Numbered from the stretch's first letter, positions 40,084-49,518 are shown. The stretch is DNA of 64,000 nt from Bin103 sp002238925 (GCA_965208065.1 OZ242313.1:1612001-1676000), one strand, 5' to 3'. The notes: a model not told the origin generated them from the letters alone. Numbers and translations are program-made.

Positions 40084-40719
40084 GTGGTTCAATGGGCGCG
40101 GCCGAGTGACACCGTCTCGGTGCTTGCCCGGGCAGGCGGTTCGGCACGCACCTATTATGTGGCACGGGAATTGCTTCCGGAAGCCGCGCTGCGCGCGGGT
40201 GACCGGGTCGCGGACGCGACGCTGGTGGAACTGCAGCGCCGCTCCGAAGCGGTGCTGGCGCGGCGGCGCGGGCTGGCGCTCCTGGCCCGGGCAATGCACA
40301 GCCGCCGCGCACTGGCGCGCAAGCTGACGCAGGGTGGATTCGGGGCGGCCGCGGTCGAGCAGGCCATTGCGCGGCTGGATGAGCTGGGCTACCTGGACGA
40401 TGCGGGGTACGCCCGCCTGTGGGTACGCAGCCGGGTGGCGCGCGGCGGCGACGGCCGCGGCAAGGTGCTCGCCGGCCTGCTGCAGCACGGCATTTCCCGG
40501 CACGACGCCGCGGCCGCACTGGACGCCGAATATCCCCGGGAGCTGGAAGCGGAGTTGTGCCGGAAGCTGGCGGCGCGCCTGCTCAGACGCTACCAGGGCG
40601 ACCGCCGCGCCGGCGAACGGGTCGCCCGCCACCTCGCCGGGCGCGGCTTCCCCGGCCGCCTGGCGTTCGATGCGCTGCCGGGTGCGACGGCGGCGGGCGA
40701 CTACGACGAGATGGAGTAG
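40084..40719 (+). CDS. recX: Regulatory protein RecX
   Basis: 211 residues. RecX three-helix repeats: ALLARAMHSRRALARKLTQGGF, LDELGYLDDAGYARLWVRSR and the later RRYQGDRRAGERVARHLAGRGF. It limits RecA filaments. recA is not adjacent here. The start is unclear (GTG 40084; the reading frame stays open upstream without a better codon). The 3' end overlaps that of eno by 19 bases on the opposite strand. Confidence 0.8.
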   Translation: MVQWARPSDTVSVLARAGGSARTYYVARELLPEAALRAGDRVADATLVELQRRSEAVLARRRGLALLARAMHSRRALARKLTQGGFGAAAVEQAIARLDELGYLDDAGYARLWVRSRVARGGDGRGKVLAGLLQHGISRHDAAAALDAEYPRELEAELCRKLAARLLRRYQGDRRAGERVARHLAGRGFPGRLAFDALPGATAAGDYDEME

Positions 40720-41996
40720 AACGCCTCGCGCCCGGCGAACGCGGCGGCGCTGTCGAGTTGATCCTCAATGCGCATCAGCTGGTTGTACTTGGCAAGCCGG
40801 TCGGAACGTGACAGCGACCCGGTCTTTATCTGGCCGGTTTCCAGCGCCACCGCCAGGTCGGCGATGAACGCATCCTCGGTTTCGCCGCTGCGGTGCGAGA
40901 TGACCGCGGTGTAGCCGGCGCGCTTGGCCATCTCCACCGCCTCGAAGGTCTCGGTCAGGGTGCCGATCTGGTTCACCTTGATGAGGATCGAATTGCCCAC
41001 CTGCTGTTCGATGCCGCGGCGCAGCCGAGCGGTATTGGTCACGAACAGATCATCGCCCACGAGCTGCACGCGGCTGCCGATGGCGGCGGTCAGCGCGCGC
41101 CAGCCGTCCCAATCGTCCTCGCCCATGCCGTCTTCGATCGAGATGATTGGATAGCGGTCCGCCCAATCGCTCCAGAACGCCACCATCTGTTCGGCGGTCA
41201 GCTCGCGGCCGTCCGACTTCTTGAACACGTAACGCTGCCGGTCGGCATCGTAGAACTCGCTGCTGGCCGGATCGAGCGCGATCATGAAGTCGCTGCGCGG
41301 CACGTAACCTGCCTGGGCGATGCTGGTAAGGATCAACTCGATCGCTTCCTCGTTCGACTTCAGGTTGGGCGCGAAGCCGCCCTCGTCGCCGACCCCGGTG
41401 GTATGGCCCTGGCTGCCGAGCACCTGCTTCAGGGTGTGAAACACCTCCGCCATCATGCGCACCGCGTCGCGGATCGAGGCCGCGCCCACCGGCATGATCA
41501 TGAACTCCTGGAAGTCGACCGAGTTGTCGGCGTGGGCGCCGCCGTTGATGATGTTGGCCATCGGCACCGGCAGCAGCGACGCATGGTAGCTGCCCAGGTA
41601 GCGGTACAGGGGAATCTCCAGCGTGGCCGCCGCGGCGCGGGCGGTGGCCAGCGAAACGCCGAGGATCGCGTTGGCGCCCAGCGACGACTTGTTGTCGCTG
41701 CCGTCGAGCGCGATCATGGTGCGGTCCACGTCGACCTGGTTGAGGGCGTCCAGGCCGACGATCTCGGTTGCGATACGGTTGTTGACGTGTTCTACCGCGT
41801 TCAACACGCCCTTGCCGAGAAAGCGCGCATCATCGCCGTCACGCAATTCCACCGCCTCGTGCTCGCCGGTTGATGCGCCGGACGGGACGGCGGCGCGACC
41901 GAGCGAACCGTCCTCCAGGACGACGTCCACCTCCACGGTGGGGTTGCCGCGCGAGTCCATGATCTCGCGTGCCTCTACGAACTCGATGTCTCTCAC
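40701..41996 (-). CDS. eno: Enolase
   Basis: 431 residues, the usual length. Converts 2-phosphoglycerate to phosphoenolpyruvate in glycolysis. Conserved features: SRGNPTVEVDV, PSGASTGEHEAVELRDGD, GDEGGFAPN, metal ligands in ALDPASSEFYD, SIEDGMGEDDWDGW and LVGDDLFVTN, catalytic Lys in ILIKVNQIGTLTE, and SHRSGETEDAFIADLAV. GTG 41996 (MRDIEF) is chosen from homology; the open frame continues far upstream without conserved sequence. Confidence 0.97.
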   Translation of the reverse strand: MRDIEFVEAREIMDSRGNPTVEVDVVLEDGSLGRAAVPSGASTGEHEAVELRDGDDARFLGKGVLNAVEHVNNRIATEIVGLDALNQVDVDRTMIALDGSDNKSSLGANAILGVSLATARAAAATLEIPLYRYLGSYHASLLPVPMANIINGGAHADNSVDFQEFMIMPVGAASIRDAVRMMAEVFHTLKQVLGSQGHTTGVGDEGGFAPNLKSNEEAIELILTSIAQAGYVPRSDFMIALDPASSEFYDADRQRYVFKKSDGRELTAEQMVAFWSDWADRYPIISIEDGMGEDDWDGWRALTAAIGSRVQLVGDDLFVTNTARLRRGIEQQVGNSILIKVNQIGTLTETFEAVEMAKRAGYTAVISHRSGETEDAFIADLAVALETGQIKTGSLSRSDRLAKYNQLMRIEDQLDSAAAFAGREAFYSISS

Positions 41997-42095
41997 TGTT
42001 GCCTCGCGGCGGAACGTAAGGCCGTGTCCGGGCAGGGTCAACCGGTCAACCGCTGGCATCTTGCCGGATTCGGGGGGCCCCCTTACCTTCGTAAT

Positions 42096-43028
42096 ATGGA
42101 GTTCGAGCTCTCGCCTGAAGTCTACGACCAGATCATCTTCGCCATGGAAGATCAAAGCTCGATCGCGTACATCCACCGCCGTACCGGCACGATGATGCAG
42201 CAGCGTCCGCACGACCCGTCCGAGTTCGTTCCGTTGCCGCCCTGGAAACCGGTCGATGGATTTTACTTGATGGAGCGGTTCGTGGCGGCAGTGTCGAATC
42301 GCCAGGTCCGCCAGCAGCTTCGCGCCGCCCTGGCCACCGGCAAGGGTGTGTTCCGCAGTTTCAAGAATGTTCTCAAGCAGAGCCGCGATCTGGAACGGCG
42401 TTGGTACCGGTTCAAGGAGCGGGAGATGCGGCGCGTGGTCCTGGACTGGTACAACCAGGAACGGGAAGCGGCCGGCCTGGAACGTCTGGGGCCGGAGCCG
42501 GAGGAGATCGAAGATCTGACCATCTCCGACTTCGTGGTGGTCGCCGCCGGGCCGCAGCATCTTGACGGTGCGCACATGGTGGACGTCGAGGCGCTGATGG
42601 AGCTGCGGCAGGTGCCGGTGCGCGACCTGGGCAGCCAGCTCGAGCAGCGCCGTTGTGCACTCGCCGCGCCCGGATCGCACGTGGCGGTTGCGTGCGCGCC
42701 CGAGGATGAGGTGGTGGGTCTGGCTTGGGCACGCGACGGCGCCGGGGATGAGTGGGAACTGGTCCAACTGGCCGTAATGCCCTTTTACCGCGGGCTCGGA
42801 CTTGCCGCCCGCCTGCTGCAGGCGCTCGCCGACGGCGCGGAGGAGCATGGCGTGCCGCTGCTGCGGGTGCGGCTCGGCGCAGCCGGGCTCGGCACTTCCG
42901 GGCTGTTCGAGAAAGTGGGATTCACGGTCGATTCGCTGCACCTCAAGCTGCCGCTGACCGGCGGCGCACCGGGGCAGGGCAGCGGCGGCGGCGCGCCCGG
43001 GGCGGCGGCGCGGAGATACGCGCGGTAG
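42096..43028 (+). CDS. UPF0158-GNAT acetyltransferase fusion
   Basis: 310 residues. The first 150 match the UPF0158 family: LSPEVYDQIIFAMEDQ, VPLPPWKPVDGFYLMERF and KGVFRSFKNVLK followed by an EREMRRVVLDWYN helix. Residues about 190-290 are a GNAT acetyltransferase, with the acetyl-CoA loop in VMPFYRGLGLAARLLQALAD and GTSGLFEKVGF. The last 25 residues are Gly/Ala-rich. UPF0158 has no known biochemical function; substrate of the acetyltransferase is unknown. ATG 42096 matches the family start. Divergent from eno. Confidence 0.75.
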   Translation: MEFELSPEVYDQIIFAMEDQSSIAYIHRRTGTMMQQRPHDPSEFVPLPPWKPVDGFYLMERFVAAVSNRQVRQQLRAALATGKGVFRSFKNVLKQSRDLERRWYRFKEREMRRVVLDWYNQEREAAGLERLGPEPEEIEDLTISDFVVVAAGPQHLDGAHMVDVEALMELRQVPVRDLGSQLEQRRCALAAPGSHVAVACAPEDEVVGLAWARDGAGDEWELVQLAVMPFYRGLGLAARLLQALADGAEEHGVPLLRVRLGAAGLGTSGLFEKVGFTVDSLHLKLPLTGGAPGQGSGGGAPGAAARRYAR

Positions 43029-43052
43029 CCGACCCGCCGTCGCGCGAACGGG

Positions 43053-45746
43053 CTATCCGTTGCGGTCGCCGAGGTCGTCCGGGCCGACGACGGGCAGGAC
43101 TGCCTGCGCCGCCGGCGGGCGGGCGTCCTGGCCCGCGGCGACGGTAACAATATGGACCGCGTCCGTCGCCAGCGCCGTCGACGCGGCCGCGCTGCCGGCC
43201 GCGCTCCACGCAGCCGCGCCGCCGCCGTCCGCCGTCGCGTGCGGCAACAACGCCCACACGCGGCCGGGCGGGACCGGTTGCGCCGCCTCCCCAAGGTATG
43301 CGGCTATTCGCTGCTGCGCGGCGGACGGCACACTCGGCGCCGCCGGATCGACTGCTTCGCCGCCGGACTCCAACCACGCCAGCACCAGGACCGGCGTCGC
43401 CGCGGCGTCCGCTCCGCCGGCTGCGAGTAGCGCAACGGGCGTGCCGCGCTGGTGCAACACACCGGCCACGGCCAATGCCCAGTCGGTCGCGCTGCCGGAC
43501 AGCGCCGCCAGCGTACGGTTCGGCGTCTGCAGGCAGCGTCCGCCGGCGGCCACGTCCGCGAGCTGTGCCACTCGGTCGATCAGGGGGTAGGCGGTCAGCC
43601 CACTCGGTGCTGCCAGGGACGGCGTGGTGGCCGCGTCCGCCAGATGCCAGCGCAGAAACGCCGCGTGAGCGGCGTCGGCGAGGCTGTCCGCGGCCTGCTC
43701 CGGCAAGCAGTGCTCCGGCTCCACCGTGAGCGCCTGCGCGCTGAGCACCGGCGCGGCGCCGGAGTCGGCGGCGGCGCTCAGCCACAGCGTGGTGTGGTAC
43801 GGCACGCCGGTGCGGCCGGCGCCGCCGCCGGCGTGCAGCCGCACCGGCAGCGTGATTTCTGCACCGGCGGCCAGCGCCGGAACGGACACGGTGACGGCGC
43901 TGGCCGCCCCCGCGACAGCGAGCGCAATCTCGGCGGTAGGTCGGTCCCGTGCGGCGTTGCGAATGGTCAGCGCGAACGGATGTGCATCGTAATATGCGGC
44001 GAGCGCCGGGTGGTAGCGGGCGGGGACAATGCGCGCCGTGAGCGGCGGCTCCCCGTACCGCGCGTGTTCGAGGGTTTCGCTGAGCTGCTCGATGGCGGTC
44101 GAGCGCCGCTCGATGCCGTCCGCGAGCGGGTCGGCGGCGTGCCACCGCTTGAGCTGGCGGCCGGCGGCAGCGAGCAGCAGCGCGGCGGACTCCGGCTGGC
44201 GTCGCTGCCAGGCACGCTCGGCGGCGTGCATGGCGCTGTCGGTGACGGCGGCGGCCACCGCGCCCGGCTTCGGGGCCTCGACTGAGGTCAGGTGCGGGGC
44301 CGCCGCCGGCTCCGGCTGCTCGCTGAACCGGTGTACGCCGCCGGTGCTGCGGTCGAGCAGCAGGAACGTGCCATGCGCCCCGCCGGCGGTCAGGCGGAAC
44401 GCTTGCGGCAGCCGCTGCCGCGGCTGCGTCTGCAGCAGGCGCAGCGCCCAGCGCGGCATGCCGCGCCGGTCGATGCTCCACACCGCGCGCTGCGAACCAA
44501 TCAGGAACTGTCCGCCGGCGGTTACCGCCAGTGCCTGCACGCCGCCCAGCTCCTCCGCAGGCAGCATTGGAGTGACCGCCAGGACCTGGCGCAGGCCGCT
44601 GGCGGCGGTGGCGGCGAATGCCCGGATACGGCGTTCGCGGGGGTCGAACATCCACACGGTGCCGCCGCCGTCGGCGGCGCTGGCGGACGGCACGGCGGCG
44701 CCGAGCGGCAGGCGCACGGAGCGGGTTTCGTCCGCTCCGGAGGCACGCATGATCAGCGCGTCCGGCGTGTGCCATGCGGCGGTGCCGTCAGCGGCGACGG
44801 CCAGCAGGCTGCCGGCTGGCGGGACACCGGCCCGGGTGCCGGAGAACAGGCCTTCCGGGGCCAGCGGCTGTGCGCCCACGTGATCCGGAGCGGTTACCAC
44901 CAGGTCGCCGCTCCAGGGCTCCAGCAGCACACGCCCGTCGTGCAGCGGAAACAGGTTGCGCCACGGTGCGCCGGCCGCCGACGGTCCCTCGCGCCAGGCG
45001 AGCCACGCGGCCGTGTCCGGGACGATGTCGAACCCGTACCCGAGGGCGATCGGGCCATCCGCCAGCAGCACCAGGACGCCGCCCGGATAGGCGGCCGCAG
45101 TCTGCACGTCGCGGCCGGTGACCGGCCGCTGCAGGAGCCGGGTCAACCCGGCGGCCGGCAACAGCGCGCTGCGCCGCGGTGGCGCAGCCAGGTCGCGCAG
45201 GTGCGGGAAGCGGCGTGCCTGCGACCACAACAGGTACCCGTCTCCGGCGGCGGTAGCGGTGACCGCGCCCAGGGAGCCGTGCGGCAGCCAGGCATTGCGC
45301 ACGCCCAGCGAGCGGCCGCTGGCGACCAGCTCGCTGTGCAGATGCAGTCCGCGATCGGTCTCGGTCAGCGCCAGCAGCAGCCGCGCAGCCGATGGCGCTG
45401 CCGCCGGCGCCGCTGCCGCGCCGGCGGGCGCCGCGCGTGCGGCGAGCGCGGGACCGTACCACTCGCCGAGCAGCCAGGCTGCGCTGGCGGCGAGCCGCTC
45501 GCCGGACAGCGCGGCCGCCGCGCTCGTCGCGGCCACGGTCACCATCGCCGGCTGCCCCGCCGCCGGCTGCGGTTGCGCCGTCAGCCACGCTCCCGCCAAC
45601 AGGAGTGTCCCACACCACAGAGAGCGTGCCGCCCGCGTCCCGGGCGGAGCCAACCATGGCAGGAGCAGCTTGGCTCGCATCCGTGGGCGTACGCCGCGGC
45701 GTACCTGTGGCGCGGCGCTCGTCGCCACGCCGTGCTCGGCTGCCAT
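43053..45746 (-). CDS. Large exported protein, beta-propeller-like, function unknown
   Basis: About 897 residues. After an N-terminal basic region there is one hydrophobic segment (about residues 35-58, SLWCGTLLLAGAWLTAQ), probably signal or anchor. Residues 60-520 are a series of beta-rich repeats with GYLLWSQARRFPHL, GGVLVLLADGPIALGYG, GTVWMFDPRERRIRAF and GQFLIGSQRAVWSIDRRG, resembling NHL/PQQ propeller blades. The rest (Ala-rich, helices and an Ig-like stretch at about 620-720) is unplaced. ATG 45746 lies 5 bases after the murE stop, so it is last in hflK-hflC-murE-this gene. Coding is strongly Ala/Gly-biased. Confidence 0.6.
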   Translation of the reverse strand: MAAEHGVATSAAPQVRRGVRPRMRAKLLLPWLAPPGTRAARSLWCGTLLLAGAWLTAQPQPAAGQPAMVTVAATSAAAALSGERLAASAAWLLGEWYGPALAARAAPAGAAAAPAAAPSAARLLLALTETDRGLHLHSELVASGRSLGVRNAWLPHGSLGAVTATAAGDGYLLWSQARRFPHLRDLAAPPRRSALLPAAGLTRLLQRPVTGRDVQTAAAYPGGVLVLLADGPIALGYGFDIVPDTAAWLAWREGPSAAGAPWRNLFPLHDGRVLLEPWSGDLVVTAPDHVGAQPLAPEGLFSGTRAGVPPAGSLLAVAADGTAAWHTPDALIMRASGADETRSVRLPLGAAVPSASAADGGGTVWMFDPRERRIRAFAATAASGLRQVLAVTPMLPAEELGGVQALAVTAGGQFLIGSQRAVWSIDRRGMPRWALRLLQTQPRQRLPQAFRLTAGGAHGTFLLLDRSTGGVHRFSEQPEPAAAPHLTSVEAPKPGAVAAAVTDSAMHAAERAWQRRQPESAALLLAAAGRQLKRWHAADPLADGIERRSTAIEQLSETLEHARYGEPPLTARIVPARYHPALAAYYDAHPFALTIRNAARDRPTAEIALAVAGAASAVTVSVPALAAGAEITLPVRLHAGGGAGRTGVPYHTTLWLSAAADSGAAPVLSAQALTVEPEHCLPEQAADSLADAAHAAFLRWHLADAATTPSLAAPSGLTAYPLIDRVAQLADVAAGGRCLQTPNRTLAALSGSATDWALAVAGVLHQRGTPVALLAAGGADAAATPVLVLAWLESGGEAVDPAAPSVPSAAQQRIAAYLGEAAQPVPPGRVWALLPHATADGGGAAAWSAAGSAAASTALATDAVHIVTVAAGQDARPPAAQAVLPVVGPDDLGDRNG

Positions 45747-45751
45747 CAGCC

Positions 45752-47308
45752 TCAGCCCCAGCCTGCCGTGCGCAGCGCATCTTCGGCGGCGGCGCGTTCG
45801 TTCCACGGCCGGGCGCCGTCGGGGCCGATCATCGAGGCCTCGTGGCCCTTGCCGAGCAGTGCCACCACGTCGCCGCCGCGGGCGGCCGCGACCGCGCGAG
45901 CGATGGCGGCGCGCCGGTCGACTTCCATGATCAGGTCGTGTCCCTCGCTGCGCCCGGGACATCCGGCCGCGATTTCGCGCAGGATCGCCGCCGGGTCTTC
46001 GCCGCGGCAGTCCTCATCGGTCAGCACGATCAGGTTCGCGAACCGGTCGGCCACCCGCCCCTGCATCGCCCGCTTGTGGAGATCGCGCTCGCCCGCCGAA
46101 CCGAACACCGCAATTACCCGCCCACCGCGGGCGCGGGCCTGCTGCGCGAGCAGGGACAGGGTGGCGCTGAACGCTTCCGGGGTATGTGCATAGTCGACAA
46201 TCAACTGGAACGGCTGCCCCAGTTCTACCGCCTCAAGGTGTCCCGGCGGCAGCCGCAGTGCGCCGATCGGGCCGCTCAGTCCGGCCGCCGGTATGCCGCA
46301 CTGCCGTGCCACCACCGATGCCGCGGCCAGGCAGTTGTCGAGGTTGAACCGCCCGCGGGCCGCGAGTGACGCTGGCACCGCCTCGCCATCGAGGCGCAGG
46401 GTGAACGGCACCGCTCCACCGGCGCCGCCATCGCCGCCGCCGGCGGCCGAGCACGCCCACGATTCGCCGCCCGCGCCTTCGGCATCCGCGATGCCGAAGG
46501 CATACACCGGACGGGTGGTCACGGCGCGTACCTGCCGAACCAGGTGCGGCGGCGCGATCGCGCTGCCACCGCCCCCACCGCCGCACCCGCGCAAGGCGCG
46601 AAACAGGTTGAGCTTGGCGGCGAGATAAGCCTCCGCGGTGCCGTGCAACTCGAGGTGGTCGTGGCTGAAGCTGGTCAGTACGCCGCTGTCGAAGCGCAGG
46701 TCGGCCAGCCGCTTGCTGCCGCCGGCCAGCGCCCACGACGACGCCTCCACCACGGCGGTGCGCAGCCCGGCGTTTACCATGGCGCGCAGCGCCGCGTGCA
46801 ACTCCACCGCCAGCGGGGTGGTGACGTGTTCGGGGTTGGGCACCAGGCCGGCGCCGTAGTCCACCCCCACGGTCGAAATCAGCCCGGCCGGCACCTGCAG
46901 TGCGCGCAGCAGGCCGTAGATCCACCAGGCGGTGGTGCTCTTGCCGTTGGTCCCCGTGACCCCCACCATGGTCAGCTCCCGGCACGGATGGCGGAAAAAG
47001 CACGCCGCGGCCGCGGACAGCGCGGCCGCCGGGTCCGCGACCCGGATCCAGGTTACGCCGGACCGGTGCCCGCTCAACGGCAGACTGCTCAACTCAAGGC
47101 TGTGTACGACGGCGACCGCGCCAGCCGCTACCGCATCGTCGATGAATCGGTGGCCATCGACGTGAGCGCCGGGCTGCGCGAAGAACGCCGCGCCGGGGCG
47201 AACGGCGCGGCTGTCGTAGCACAGCTCGGTAACTGCCCGGTCCACGCGCCCGCGGATCGCGCCGGGCCGCACGGCTGCGACCAGGTGCGAAAGCGGCAGC
47301 GGATTCAT
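45752..47308 (-). CDS. murE: UDP-MurNAc-tripeptide ligase MurE
   Basis: 518-residue Mur ligase that adds the third-position diamino acid to UDP-MurNAc-L-Ala-D-Glu. The ATP loop is GVTGTNGKSTTAWWI, and HVTTPLAVELH, NLDNCLAAASV and IVDYAHTPEAF are family motifs. The DNPR motif that selects meso-diaminopimelate is replaced by TDEDCRGEDP, so another diamino acid, such as ornithine used by treponemes, or lysine, is likely. An insert rich in Gly and Ala lies around residues 270-300. Thirty bases downstream of hflC. Confidence 0.92.
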   Translation of the reverse strand: MNPLPLSHLVAAVRPGAIRGRVDRAVTELCYDSRAVRPGAAFFAQPGAHVDGHRFIDDAVAAGAVAVVHSLELSSLPLSGHRSGVTWIRVADPAAALSAAAACFFRHPCRELTMVGVTGTNGKSTTAWWIYGLLRALQVPAGLISTVGVDYGAGLVPNPEHVTTPLAVELHAALRAMVNAGLRTAVVEASSWALAGGSKRLADLRFDSGVLTSFSHDHLELHGTAEAYLAAKLNLFRALRGCGGGGGGSAIAPPHLVRQVRAVTTRPVYAFGIADAEGAGGESWACSAAGGGDGGAGGAVPFTLRLDGEAVPASLAARGRFNLDNCLAAASVVARQCGIPAAGLSGPIGALRLPPGHLEAVELGQPFQLIVDYAHTPEAFSATLSLLAQQARARGGRVIAVFGSAGERDLHKRAMQGRVADRFANLIVLTDEDCRGEDPAAILREIAAGCPGRSEGHDLIMEVDRRAAIARAVAAARGGDVVALLGKGHEASMIGPDGARPWNERAAAEDALRTAGWG

Positions 47309-47338
47309 CTGCCCGCGTGGACGATACGCGTCGGGCTG

Positions 47339-48337
47339 CTATGGTCGCGCCAACTGCCCTTCCTTTCTGTACAGGTACTTGAAGAACTCGGCGTCGGTGG
47401 TCAAGGTCTTGCGGAACCGTGGCATCAGCGTCCGGTACGCCTCGATTGCCTTCCAGAACTCGTAGAACTCCGGATCCTGGTTGTACGCCTCGGCGTAGAT
47501 GTTGGCCGCCTGCGCGTCGGCGTCACCCTTGATCTCCTCCGCCTGCCGGCGCGCCGCCGACAGGACCACGTTCAGCTCGCGCGAACGCTGGCCGAGCCAG
47601 TCCGCCTTCTGTCCCTCGCCGTCGGAGCGGAACGCCTGCGCGATCTGCTGCCGGTCGGCGATCATGCGGTTGTACACGCTTTCGGTCAGGTCGTCGGAAT
47701 ACTTGATCTGGCGGATGACCACGTCGATCAGTTCAATGCCGAACTGCGGGATCAGCCGCGTGGCCTCGGTGATAACCTCGTCGGACAGATTTGTGCGCCC
47801 GGTCTGAATCGCCGGGTAGGTGATCTGCGTGAATGTGTCCACGATCACGCTGTCGTCGATGCTATCCTGAGCACCCGCGGTGGCGAACACGTTGCGCCGC
47901 TCGATCTCATTGATCACGTCGGAGTCGCGCACCGCCTCGGTGAGCGGGTTACGGGAGATGATCTTGCGTACCTCCGAGTCGATGATGTCATCGAGACGCG
48001 AGGCGGCCTGGTCGATGGTGGTCACCGACTCGTAGAACAAGCCCGGGTCGGCGATCCGCCAGCGCGCGGTGGTGTCCACCCAGATGAACTGGTTCTCCTC
48101 GGTGGGGATGCGCTGCGCCGCGCCGTCCCATGACAGGATCTTCTTCGGGAACTTCACCACCCGGTCGATCACCGGGGTCTTCAGTTTCAGCCCGGCGTCC
48201 TGGTGCGAGGCCACGATGCGTCCGAACTGCAGCAGCACGGCCTGCTCGCCTTCCTGCAGCACCCACAGGGGGCCGAGCATCAGGAACACGATGATCAAGA
48301 ATAAGGCGACGACGCCTACCGTTACGCCCTTTTTCAC
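47339..48337 (-). CDS. hflC: HflC, FtsH protease modulator
   Basis: 332-residue SPFH-domain protein with one N-terminal membrane anchor (about 5-27) and the SPFH core: LQEGEQAVLLQFGRIV, DVVIRQIKYSDDLTESVYNRM and a coiled-coil ending ARRQAEEIKGDADAQAANIYAEAY. With HflK it forms a cage around FtsH. Its ATG overlaps the hflK stop. Confidence 0.94.
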   Translation of the reverse strand: MKKGVTVGVVALFLIIVFLMLGPLWVLQEGEQAVLLQFGRIVASHQDAGLKLKTPVIDRVVKFPKKILSWDGAAQRIPTEENQFIWVDTTARWRIADPGLFYESVTTIDQAASRLDDIIDSEVRKIISRNPLTEAVRDSDVINEIERRNVFATAGAQDSIDDSVIVDTFTQITYPAIQTGRTNLSDEVITEATRLIPQFGIELIDVVIRQIKYSDDLTESVYNRMIADRQQIAQAFRSDGEGQKADWLGQRSRELNVVLSAARRQAEEIKGDADAQAANIYAEAYNQDPEFYEFWKAIEAYRTLMPRFRKTLTTDAEFFKYLYRKEGQLARP

Positions 48338-49320
48338 TGGGTGGCTCCTTGGAAGGTGGGAACGAGGTTCTTCAAAGGAATGAAGTTGTCGAGGTTGCGG
48401 TCGATCAGGTCGGTGCCGTCGGCGGTGAGAAACACGTTCTCGAACATCTCGTAGTACAGGCGCGCGCGCGTCACTTCCGGGTTGCGCGCGTACTCCTCGT
48501 ACACGGCGCGGAAGCGGGCGGTGTCACCCAAGGCGCGGTTGATGCGTTCCTCCTTGTAACCCTCTGCTTCCTGGATGATCTGAAGCGCTTGGCCGCGGGC
48601 GCGCGGAATGGCCTGATTGTAGGCTTCCTTGCCCTCCTCAATGAAGCGGCTGCGATCCTGAATCGCCTTGTTCACGTCCTCGAACGCGTTCTGCACGGCG
48701 CCCTTGGGCGGCACGATGTTCTGCAGCTTGAGGGCGGTCACGCGTATGCCGAGCACGTAGGATGCGAAAATAGCGTTCATGCGCTCCTGTCCGATGAACT
48801 CGATGTTCTCGCGCTCGGCGCCGATCACGTCCAGGATGGCCCGGTCGCCAACCAGTTGGTTGATCACCGACTGCGAAATGTCGCGCAGCGTTTTCTCCTG
48901 GTCGAGCACGTTGAACAGAAACGCGCGCGGGTCAACGATGCGGTACTGGATCGACCACTCGACGTCGACGATGTTGAGGTCGCCGGTCAGCATGATCGAT
49001 TCTCCCGGAAAATCCTGCGCCGAGAATACGGTCTGCACGCCCGCGCGTTCCGTGCGGTAGCCGAACTCCAGCTTCTTGACCTGCTGGGTTTCGACGTTGA
49101 TGTTGCGGTCGATGCCGAACGGCAGCTTGAAATGCAGGCCCTCGTCGGCGGTGCGCTGGAATTTTCCGAAGCGCAGCACCACCGCGGTTTCCCGCTGATC
49201 CACCACGAACACGCTCGATACCACAATTGCGAATAATACGACGACGCCGATTACCACCCCGACGGCACGCGGGCTGAAGTTGCCCGCCATGCGCGCCGGC
49301 GTCACGTCACGTTCTGCCAT
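48334..49320 (-). CDS. hflK: HflK, FtsH protease modulator
   Basis: 328 residues. Single N-terminal membrane span (about 18-40, VVIGVVVLFAIVVSSVFVVD), then the SPFH domain with DQRETAVVLRFGKFQRTADEGLHFKLPFG and the coiled coil RGQALQIIQEAEGYKEERINRALGD; here shown in pieces. Usual long Gly-rich N-terminal extension of E. coli HflK is absent. First gene of the hflK-hflC-murE operon, divergent from the DUF2089 gene. Confidence 0.93.
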   Translation of the reverse strand: MAERDVTPARMAGNFSPRAVGVVIGVVVLFAIVVSSVFVVDQRETAVVLRFGKFQRTADEGLHFKLPFGIDRNINVETQQVKKLEFGYRTERAGVQTVFSAQDFPGESIMLTGDLNIVDVEWSIQYRIVDPRAFLFNVLDQEKTLRDISQSVINQLVGDRAILDVIGAERENIEFIGQERMNAIFASYVLGIRVTALKLQNIVPPKGAVQNAFEDVNKAIQDRSRFIEEGKEAYNQAIPRARGQALQIIQEAEGYKEERINRALGDTARFRAVYEEYARNPEVTRARLYYEMFENVFLTADGTDLIDRNLDNFIPLKNLVPTFQGATQ

Positions 49321-49500
49321 GACTCCCCCTGGGATGCCTGTCCACCTTGGGCGCGTCGATTCGCATCGTGGCAGACGGCTGTACGGTCCACGGTCAACGT
49401 AGCGCGCCGGGGCGGGTGAGTCAAGTTCTGTGCAGGGCGACGAAGCCAGGCACCCTTCAGTTTGTTAAGTTCCATATTGACTTTTCTAAGGGGGTGAGTG

Positions 49501-49518
49501 ATGTTTTTCGGTACATGA
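49501..49518 (+). other. Possible five-codon leader ORF
   Basis: ATG TTT TTC GGT ACA TGA, preceded by AAGGGGG (49488-49494) at good spacing. Its stop overlaps the ATG (49515) of the DUF2089 gene, which itself has no ribosome site. This would couple initiation of the downstream gene to the mini-ORF. Confidence 0.4.

Noticed and set aside
42069..42084. G-run followed by C-run as terminator
   Set aside because: No loop is possible without melting and no T-run follows; a base-composition accident between divergent genes.
40701..42941. 746-residue extended enolase
   Set aside because: The first 315 residues are antisense to the UPF0158-GNAT gene; enolase homology begins at GTG 41996.
46233..47003. 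256-residue frame inside murE on the same strand
   Set aside because: Out of frame with MurE motifs and Arg/Gly-rich; an overlapping shadow.
44292..48133. Two long plus-strand frames (44292-46193 and 46544-48133)
   Set aside because: Both are antisense to murE, hflC and the propeller-like gene and show Arg/Gln/Gly-biased composition without domains.
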